Assembly: GCA_937957815.1 (NCBI GenBank)
Contig: CALFXN010000123.1
Location: forward strand, 1 to 20,324
Source of the DNA: an uncultured Synergistales bacterium
Lineage (GTDB): Bacteria > Synergistota > Synergistia > Synergistales > Aminobacteriaceae
Direction of reading: 5' to 3'
Length of the DNA: 20,324 nt
Both the position numbers and the translations under genes were made by a program. Shown one piece after another: positions 14,874-20,324 of the stretch. Under the pieces are notes generated by a model. The model was not told the DNA's origin. It saw only the letters and a program-made list of their open reading frames with translations, and ran no database searches. Every line of letters starts with the position of its first letter. Position 1 is the first letter of the stretch.

Positions 14874-15916
14874 CGGGATTTCACCTTTACGACGCGCGTG
14901 AGCGCGTACAGGATCATGCCGTTGGACACCACGATACGCACCACCTCTGACATATCGGTCTGGACGATGCTGTTGATGACCGACGGTGTCATCGTCAAAA
15001 TCCCCTGGAACAGGATGGTTCCGATGATGACGTTCAGGATCGTCGCCTTGTTGACGGACGCGCCCCCGATGAGGATCGAGGCGACCGCCGGGAAGGCCAT
15101 GTAGAACGGCCCCATATAGAGCTGGATGAACCCGAAGCTCTGCTGGTAGACGATGATTCCGATCGCGCCGAGAACCGTCGAGAGGATGACGGAGATCGTC
15201 CGCATCCGGTCGACGTCGACGCCCGAGGCGCGGGCGTAGTCGGGGTTCGATCCGACGGTCGTCATCGCCGTTCCGGTCTTCGTCCTCATGAAGAGCCACA
15301 TCAGGACGCACAGCAGCGCGAGGAAGAGGAACATCCCGGTCGGGAAGTAGAAGTATTTCCCCTGCTGGAATGACAGAAAGTCGCTGATCGCCCGGATCCA
15401 GTAGCCGTCGACGGAGATCGTCGTCCGGAGCCCCGTTCCGGCGTACCCCCAGACCATGTTCGGGCTCTTGTAGGGCAGCAGCAGCCACATGATGCACATG
15501 AACGCGACCGACGAGAAGCCGACGTAGGTCGCGATCATCATCTCGCCGCCCTTGACGCGGTTGAGCAGAAGACCGTACGCCCACCCGAACACCGCCGCGA
15601 TGGGGATCGCGATGCACATCGCAACCAGGACGCCGAGGATTCCCGTGAGTTCGAGCTCGATGCTCGTGATCGCCCCGAGAAGACCGGCGATGATCCCGAG
15701 CGGCAGGCCGAAGTTGAGGCCGCAGCCCGCCTGGACCATCGGCACCATCGCGAGCACCATGACGCCGTTCATCCCGAAGCGCACGAGCGTGTCGCTGATC
15801 GAGGCGTCGAGACGGACCTGGACGAACGGCGCGACGACGAAAAGTCCGAGGAGGAACAGTGCGATGATGATCCGCGGCCATCCGGCCGCGTCGATGAACG
15901 ATCTGATCCGCTCCAT
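14870..15916 (-). CDS. ABC transporter permease, BPD_transp_2 family (first permease)
   Basis: This 348-residue multi-spanning permease is homologous to the next gene product. It has LNFGLPLGIIAGLLG early, the coupling loop RTKTGTAMTTVGSNPDYARASGVDVDRMR, and SILIGGASVNKATILNVIIG late. It should pair with the second permease to form the membrane channel of an importer powered by the double ATPase encoded just upstream. The ATPase stop and this ATG share one base (TGATG), so coupling is tight. A GTG three bases upstream (15919) is an alternative start. Extra residues between about 150 and 190 (PYKSPNMVWGYAGTGL to FSFQ-like loops) suggest a larger extracytoplasmic loop, perhaps contacting the binding protein, which is inference. 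Confidence 0.92.
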   Translation of the reverse strand: MERIRSFIDAAGWPRIIIALFLLGLFVVAPFVQVRLDASISDTLVRFGMNGVMVLAMVPMVQAGCGLNFGLPLGIIAGLLGAITSIELELTGILGVLVAMCIAIPIAAVFGWAYGLLLNRVKGGEMMIATYVGFSSVAFMCIMWLLLPYKSPNMVWGYAGTGLRTTISVDGYWIRAISDFLSFQQGKYFYFPTGMFLFLALLCVLMWLFMRTKTGTAMTTVGSNPDYARASGVDVDRMRTISVILSTVLGAIGIIVYQQSFGFIQLYMGPFYMAFPAVASILIGGASVNKATILNVIIGTILFQGILTMTPSVINSIVQTDMSEVVRIVVSNGMILYALTRVVKVKSR

Positions 15917-17529
15917 CACGCCGTCACCCTCTCCCGTGTCTTTTCGACCTTGCCGAGCATGAGAAGGCCGAACTCCGTCGAGGGCTCCGTCGCGGGCAGG
16001 ATTCCGGCGACGCGTCCCTCGTCGACGATCGCGATGCGGTCGCAGATCGACCGGAGCTCCTCGAGCTCCGAGGAGATCATGACGATCGTCGTCCCGTTCT
16101 TCCGGTTGTACTCACGAAGCGTGTCGAGAACGACCTTCTTCGCCCCGACGTCGATGCCGCGCGTCGGTTCCGCGACGAAGAGGAGCTTCGGTTCGAGCGC
16201 GAATGCCTTCGCGAGGCAGATCTTCTGCTGGTTCCCCCCGGAAAGCTCGACGACGCGCTGCCTCTCCGAGACGCATTTGATCTCAAGCGCCTGAATGTAA
16301 TGTTTCGCGCATTCGCGGATCGCCGCCGCGTCGCGGATCCTGACGAGTCCTCCGAGAATCGGCCGGAGATATCGGTTCTGCACCTGGAGCGTCGTGAAGA
16401 TGATATTCCACGAGATTGGTTCCTCGAGGAGGAGCCCCACGCCACGCCGGTCCTCCGAGACGGCCGCGATGCCCATCGACATCGGCGCCATCGGATCGTT
16501 CAGGGGGACGTTGCGGCCGTCGAAGGTCACGGTCCCGCCGGACGCGTAGAGTCCCATGATTCCGTTTCCGATGCCGAGCTTCCCCTGGCCCGCGAGACCG
16601 CCGATGCCGAAGATCTCGCCCCTGTGGATTTCGAGGTTCACGTCGCGGACCGTCTCGCCGGGCATGTCGACCCACAGGTGCTCGACCGTCAGGACGACGT
16701 CGCCGGATGTCCGGTCCGCATCCTCCTGCGTCCGCCTCGATTGCCCCTGGATCGACCGTCCGACCATCGCGGAGGCGATCGACATGAGGTCGGTCTTTTC
16801 GGGTTCGAACTCGCGGACGACCTCTCCGTCGCGGAGGACGATGATGGTGTCGCAGACGTCGAGGATTTCCTGAAGTCTGTGGGAGATGAAGATGATCGAA
16901 ATGCCGAGTCCGGCGAGTTTTTTCATGGATTTGAGGAGAATCGCCGCCTCCGTCTCGGTGAGGACCGCCGTGGGCTCGTCGAGAACCAGGAGGCGGGTGC
17001 GCTCCTTGTCGATTTCCCGTGCGATTTCCGTGAACTGCTTGTGCCCGACGGGCATCTCGGAAACGCTCATATCCGGGTGGAGGTCGACATTCAGCGTTTC
17101 GATCGCCTTTTCGGCGCGCTGACGAATCTTGCGTCTGTCGAGGGTCTTCAGGCGATCGCCGAACGCTTCGACGAGGATGTTGTATTTCGTGGACTCCCGG
17201 TTCAGGACGATGTTTTCGGCCGCCGTGAATCCGGGGATAAGGGAAAATTCCTGATGCACCATTCCGACGCCCGCCTCGAGCGCCTCGAAGGGGCTGGCGA
17301 ATGAAACCTCGTTGCCGTCGATGAAGATCTTGCCTTCGTATCCGCCGGTCTCCTGAATCACAGGCATTCCGAAAAGGATGTTCATGAGGGTGGACTTGCC
17401 CGCGCCATTCTCGCCGACGAGCCCGAGAATCTGTCCCTTCTTCAGGGTGAAGTTCACGTTCGAGAGAACCCTGTTCCCGAAGTAGGACTTCCCGACCCCT
17501 TCCATCCGGAGAAGCTCATGACCTTCCAT
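15916..17529 (-). CDS. ABC transporter ATP-binding protein with two nucleotide-binding domains
   Basis: This 537-residue RbsA/YufO-like protein has two fused ATPase domains. NBD1 (about 5-255) has Walker A GENGAGKST (39-47), Q93, Walker B LLVLDEPT (180-187) and switch H217. Its signature is degenerate (PVGHKQ at 160-165 in place of LSGGQ). NBD2 (about 275-530) has a degenerate Walker A GLAGQGKL (311-318), a canonical signature LSGGNQQK (429-436), and FVAEPTRGIDVG (451-462), where alanine replaces the Walker B aspartate but the glutamate is kept. One composite ATP site (NBD1 Walker with NBD2 signature) should be competent and the other weak, as in many sugar/nucleoside-type importers. It energises the two permeases that follow. 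AGAGGTGAT precedes the ATG at 17529. A terminator separates it from the binding-protein gene. Confidence 0.94.
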   Translation of the reverse strand: MEGHELLRMEGVGKSYFGNRVLSNVNFTLKKGQILGLVGENGAGKSTLMNILFGMPVIQETGGYEGKIFIDGNEVSFASPFEALEAGVGMVHQEFSLIPGFTAAENIVLNRESTKYNILVEAFGDRLKTLDRRKIRQRAEKAIETLNVDLHPDMSVSEMPVGHKQFTEIAREIDKERTRLLVLDEPTAVLTETEAAILLKSMKKLAGLGISIIFISHRLQEILDVCDTIIVLRDGEVVREFEPEKTDLMSIASAMVGRSIQGQSRRTQEDADRTSGDVVLTVEHLWVDMPGETVRDVNLEIHRGEIFGIGGLAGQGKLGIGNGIMGLYASGGTVTFDGRNVPLNDPMAPMSMGIAAVSEDRRGVGLLLEEPISWNIIFTTLQVQNRYLRPILGGLVRIRDAAAIRECAKHYIQALEIKCVSERQRVVELSGGNQQKICLAKAFALEPKLLFVAEPTRGIDVGAKKVVLDTLREYNRKNGTTIVMISSELEELRSICDRIAIVDEGRVAGILPATEPSTEFGLLMLGKVEKTRERVTA

Positions 17530-17613
17530 GAACCACCATCACCTCTTTGCGAAGCAGGGTCCGTAAAGCGCTCCGGGCCCCGTCTCTGATTTCCGACCTG
17601 CGCCGCCGCATGG

Positions 17614-17643
17614 AAAAGGGGAGAGAGGATGCCTCTCTCCCCC
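17614..17643 (-). terminator. Intrinsic terminator between the binding-protein and ATPase genes
   Basis: On the minus strand GGGGAGAGAGG pairs with CCTCTCTCCCC (plus-strand arms 17618-17628 and 17632-17642; eleven pairs) with a three-base loop, followed by TTTT. It lies about 22 bases after the binding-protein stop. Partial read-through would give more binding protein than transporter, a common arrangement in importer operons. Confidence 0.85.
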
Positions 17644-17664
17644 CGTGTGACGAAAGGGTATCGG

Positions 17665-18870
17665 TTATTTCACCGTGAAGTACTTCTCGGGGACCGTCAG
17701 CTTGGTCATGCCGAGGTAGCCGAGCCCGAACACGTAGGTGTCCTGATAGAGCAGATAGTGGTTCTTCTTCTTGACGCCCGTCGCGATGTCGGTGTACATG
17801 CTGCCGTTCCACTTGGCGCCCGGGGTGTACTTTTCATACGCCGCGGTGATGTCCTTCATCTTGACCTTGAGATCCTTCGGGGTTTCCTTTCTCTCGATGA
17901 GGGTCTTGGCGAGTTCGCCGAGAGCCGCGGAGTTCGTGTAGCCGTAGGAGTACGCCCAGGTTCCCATGCGTTTGGAGCCGCCCTTGGCCGCGACCGCGTC
18001 TTCGACCTTCTTCAGGATCTTCGGCCAGTCGCCCTTGACGTCGGAGAGTTCGATGCCGAGCGCTCCGGGATACCCCATGAGCGGCGAGGGAAGGTCGGCC
18101 TCGACGAAGTAGCCGCCGAGTTCGGCGATTCTCTTGAGAAGCGGTTCCGTATGCGCGTCGTTCGTGCAGAAGAACGCGGTGTCCTTGCCGTACTTGTCGA
18201 GCCAGGCCGGGACCTTCTCGAGGATGAACTGCTGCGCTCCGGGAACGCCGACGTCGCTCGTGGGATCCGGAGCGGTCTCGAACGCGAACTTCAGGCCGAT
18301 GTCCTTGCACGCCACTTCCATGATGTTCCGGCGGCGGGAGAGGAGTTCGTAGCTCATGTGCCGGGGGAAGGAGATGTGGACGAAGGTCTTCGCGCCCATC
18401 TTCTTGGCCGCCTCGATGATGAGGTAGCCGCGTGCGATGTTGTCGGCGTTGATCACGACGTCCGCGACGGGCTCGATCGTGCCGGGGTCTTCATGCGCTT
18501 CTCCGACCATGAGAATGATGTCGGGGCGCTTCTCGCGGATCTTCTTGAAGGCCGGAGCCGTTCCCGGGATTCCCTGGTTGACGATGATAGCCTTCATCTT
18601 GGGATCGTCCGCAAGAGCCGCGATCTGGGAGATCGTCGTTTCCATTTCCGTCATGAAATTGTCCGGATACGTGATGTGCTGGATCATGCCGCCGTTCTTG
18701 ACGTCACCGTAGAGCTCGATGAGTTTTTCCGCGCCGCGGAGATCGTCTTCCGACTGGGAAACCGTCCCGGTGCAGATACCGATGTGGAACGGAGCTTCCG
18801 CGGCGAACGCCGCGCCCGACAGCATCAACGCAAGTGCCAGACCCGTGACGAGTGCCAGTGCCTTCTTCAT
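17665..18870 (-). CDS. Secreted DUF3798-type solute-binding protein of an ABC importer
   Basis: This 401-residue protein has a Sec signal peptide (MKKALALVTG, a hydrophobic core, cleavage after AFA at residue 23) and no lipobox cysteine, so it should be free in the periplasm. The mature part opens with FHIGICTGTVSQSEDDLRGAE and runs through alternating beta/alpha segments, for example KAIIVNQGIPG, DIILMVGEAHEDPG and AFFCTNDAHTEPLLKRI. That is the two-lobed periplasmic-binding-protein fold (type I, Rossmann-like). The sequence fits the DUF3798 family, known chiefly from Synergistota and some Firmicutes and of undefined ligand. It takes the place of the usual Bmp or sugar-binding protein beside an RbsA-like ATPase and two BPD_transp_2 permeases. 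GGGAGG lies upstream of the ATG at 18870, which I prefer over longer open frame because it starts the signal peptide. Own promoter and terminator suggest strong expression. Confidence 0.9.
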   Translation of the reverse strand: MKKALALVTGLALALMLSGAAFAAEAPFHIGICTGTVSQSEDDLRGAEKLIELYGDVKNGGMIQHITYPDNFMTEMETTISQIAALADDPKMKAIIVNQGIPGTAPAFKKIREKRPDIILMVGEAHEDPGTIEPVADVVINADNIARGYLIIEAAKKMGAKTFVHISFPRHMSYELLSRRRNIMEVACKDIGLKFAFETAPDPTSDVGVPGAQQFILEKVPAWLDKYGKDTAFFCTNDAHTEPLLKRIAELGGYFVEADLPSPLMGYPGALGIELSDVKGDWPKILKKVEDAVAAKGGSKRMGTWAYSYGYTNSAALGELAKTLIERKETPKDLKVKMKDITAAYEKYTPGAKWNGSMYTDIATGVKKKNHYLLYQDTYVFGLGYLGMTKLTVPEKYFTVK

Positions 18871-18918
18871 GAACCTGCCTCCCTTGTAAGATATGGTGAT
18901 GCGGACCATACGATCAAA

Positions 18919-18947
18919 AGCGTATCCCAAGCCGTGGAACCTGTCAA
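18919..18947 (-). promoter_or_regulatory. Sigma70-type promoter of the DUF3798 ABC operon
   Basis: On the minus strand a perfect -35 TTGACA (18942-18947) is followed after exactly 17 bases by TACGCT (18919-18924), three of six matches to the -10 consensus. Transcription would start near 18912, about 40 bases before the ATG. It lies just after the htpG stop in a locally AT-rich stretch, so the transporter operon need not depend on htpG transcription. Confidence 0.6.
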
Positions 18948-18966
18948 TGCCAAAATAAAAGGGAAA

Positions 18967-20278
18967 TTAATTTATATGATCGTTCTCCCCGGAACCCAAG
19001 TTCGCGATCTTTCCGAGGTACCCCTCCATCACCATCGCGATCCCTCGCGCGAGATCCGGCAGCTTCTCCGGAACGACCCCCTCCGCAAGAAGGGTCTGAT
19101 TGTACAGGAGTCCGAGAAGCGACGTCTTCTCCGCGTCGTCCATCGACGCGATCCGGGCGTTCATCCCGGCAACGAGCGGATGTTCCGCGTTGAGTTCGAG
19201 GATCCTCTTCGTCGGCGGAACGGCCTGTCCCATCTCCCGGAACATGCGCTCCATCTGCGGAGAGAGCGCGTTCGGATCCGAAACGAGACGGGCAGGGGAC
19301 GACGTCAGATGTTCGGAGATCCGGACATCCCGGACGACATCCGAAAGGACCGTCTTCGCGGCGTCGATCAGCGATCGCAGCGACTCGGCACGCACGCCTG
19401 CCGCGGATTCGTCGTCTTTCCTCGCGCCCGTTCTCCGGGGGACCACTCCTTCCCTGGTGACCGGAAGGAGCTTCTTCTCCCTGTATTCGAAGGTCATCGG
19501 CATGACGAGATCGTCGACCGGATCGCAGAGCAGCAGAACCTCGCGCCGCTCGGCGACGAACGCCTCGAGGTGCGGGGAACTCCGGAGCGTCTCGCAGTCG
19601 CGTCCGGTCAGGTAGTAGATTTCGTCCTGTCCTTCGGCCATCCGTGAAACATACTCGTCGAGCGTCGTATCGCCTCCGTCTTTCGTGGTCTTCCAGAGGC
19701 ACAGGTCGAGAATCTGTTCTTTCATGTCGGGGTCCCGGACGATCCCCTCCTTGAGAACGGCGCCGAATTCACTCCAGAACGAACGGTAGGCGTCGCGGTC
19801 CTCGTCGCGGAGCTTTTTCAGGCTCGCGAGCACCCGACGGACGAGACTCCGCTTCATGATGCGGAGCTTCGGATCGTTCTGCAGGATCTCGCGGGAGATG
19901 TTCAGGGGCAGGTCCTCCGAATCGATGACCCCGTGGAGGAATCTGAGATATCCGGGGACGATCTCCTCGCATCCGCTCATGATGAATACACGTCTGATAT
20001 AGAGGCTGACGCCGCTCTGCCGTTCCCTGAAAAGAAGATCGGCGGGCGCCTTCGACGGAACGAAGACGAGCCCGCGGAATTCGGTCGCTCCTTCGGCGGA
20101 GAAGACGATTCTGCGGAGCGGCGGATTGGTGTCGTGAGAAAGATGTCTGTAGAACTCCGAATACTCGTCCGCGGAGACTTCGGATTCCGGCCGCGTCCAG
20201 ATGGCCTTCATCGAATTCAGGACGACGTCCTCCGTCGCGCCCTTTCCATCTTCCTCCGACGATACGGCCATCTCGATA
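18967..20278 (-). CDS. htpG: Chaperone HtpG (Hsp90), N-terminus missing at contig end
   Basis: About 437 codons remain, ending at a TAA at 18967. They cover the middle and C-terminal dimerisation domains of bacterial Hsp90. Diagnostic segments are YIRRVFIMSGCEEIVPGYLRF, GVIDSEDLPLNISREILQNDP, WSEFGAVLKEGIVRD, and LCDPVDDLVMPMTFEY. Near the C-terminus ILELNAEHPLVAGMNAR and YNQTLLAEG are typical. Family members are about 620-640 residues, so roughly 190-200 N-terminal residues, the whole GHKL ATPase domain, lie outside the contig. The frame appears to begin with Met-Cys-Ser-Ser-Asp-Leu, but those residues are translated adapter, not protein. Genuine sequence begins near the Ile-Glu-Met segment at about 20278. 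No hairpin terminator is visible after the stop. HtpG assists folding of client proteins in the cytoplasm. Confidence 0.96.
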
Positions 20279-20324
20279 AGATCGGAAGAGCACACGTCTG
20301 AACTCCAGTCACGTGGCCTTATCT
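20279..20324 (+). other. Illumina TruSeq adapter with index, non-genomic
   Basis: The terminal 46 bases match the TruSeq read-1 3' adapter: AGATCGGAAGAGC at 20279-20291 and CACGTCTGAACTCCAGTCAC at 20293-20312. GTGGCCTT (20313-20320), the TruSeq index 20 barcode, follows, then ATCT, the start of the flow-cell part. This is untrimmed library sequence joined to the contig end. It must be removed before annotation. Confidence 0.99.

Noticed and set aside
13743..15104. A 453-codon highly charged plus-strand frame
   Set aside because: It is antisense to two permeases. The extreme Asp/Glu/Arg/His content is the reverse-strand image of membrane helices, not a real charged protein.
14874..15881. Upstream extension of the second permease frame
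   Set aside because: It is an out-of-frame reading of the first permease; the ATG at 14873 fits the permease N-terminus and the ATGA overlap.
17629..19647. A 672-codon plus-strand frame across the binding-protein and htpG genes
   Set aside because: It spans two unrelated genes and their intergenic promoter in antisense, with Arg/Asp/His-rich composition and no recognisable domain.
20279..20295. Start codons for HtpG at 20295 and for another frame at 20293
   Set aside because: Both lie inside the sequencing adapter, so neither is a biological start.
1..20324. Search for CRISPR repeats, tRNA or rRNA genes, insertion sequences, integrases or phage genes
   Set aside because: No regularly spaced direct repeats, recognisable RNA gene, transposase or integrase motif was seen; the region looks like ordinary chromosome.

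Overview
The window is a GC-rich, densely coded bacterial contig. I infer an anaerobic, amino-acid-using member of the Synergistota. The grounds are the DUF3798-type binding protein with its ABC transporter, the tandem LysN-like aminotransferases and the high GC; no rRNA or marker phylogeny is available here, so this is moderate confidence. Both ends are incomplete. The left end cuts a TPR-like exported protein and starts with a run of C. The right end cuts htpG and runs into 46 bases of Illumina TruSeq adapter (20279-20324) that are not genomic.

Region 1 (1-6190, minus strand) is a tightly packed signalling operon, read right to left: a YeeE/YedE-family membrane protein, an HDOD-domain protein, a soluble hybrid histidine kinase with its own receiver and HPt domains, a response regulator with an active-looking GGDEF domain, and an exported helical-repeat protein cut by the contig edge. 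The kinase stop overlaps the first possible start of the regulator, and the regulator stop overlaps the start of the exported protein. The likely logic is a phosphorelay (His, Asp, His, Asp) that controls c-di-GMP synthesis.

Region 2 (6341-11059, plus strand) holds a small exported M48 metallopeptidase, a promoter with a structured leader, two tandem homologous PLP aminotransferases, a clear terminator, and the tRNA-modification GTPase MnmE.

Region 3 (11067-13274) has a leucyl aminopeptidase (minus) and a nitroreductase (plus), divergently transcribed from a short shared region with overlapping -10 candidates. A strong bidirectional terminator follows the nitroreductase.

Region 4 (13316-18870, minus) is a complete ABC import operon: a secreted DUF3798-type binding protein, an intrinsic terminator that probably reduces downstream expression, a double-NBD ATPase, two BPD_transp_2 permeases, and a small membrane-anchored protein of unknown function. 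It has a good sigma70-type promoter. The ligand is unknown, and this is the best candidate here for an undescribed system. Upstream on the same strand is the truncated chaperone gene htpG.

I saw no tRNA, rRNA, CRISPR array, insertion sequence or phage gene. No gene-free stretch exceeds 300 bases; the longest gap is about 160 bases (6968-7130).
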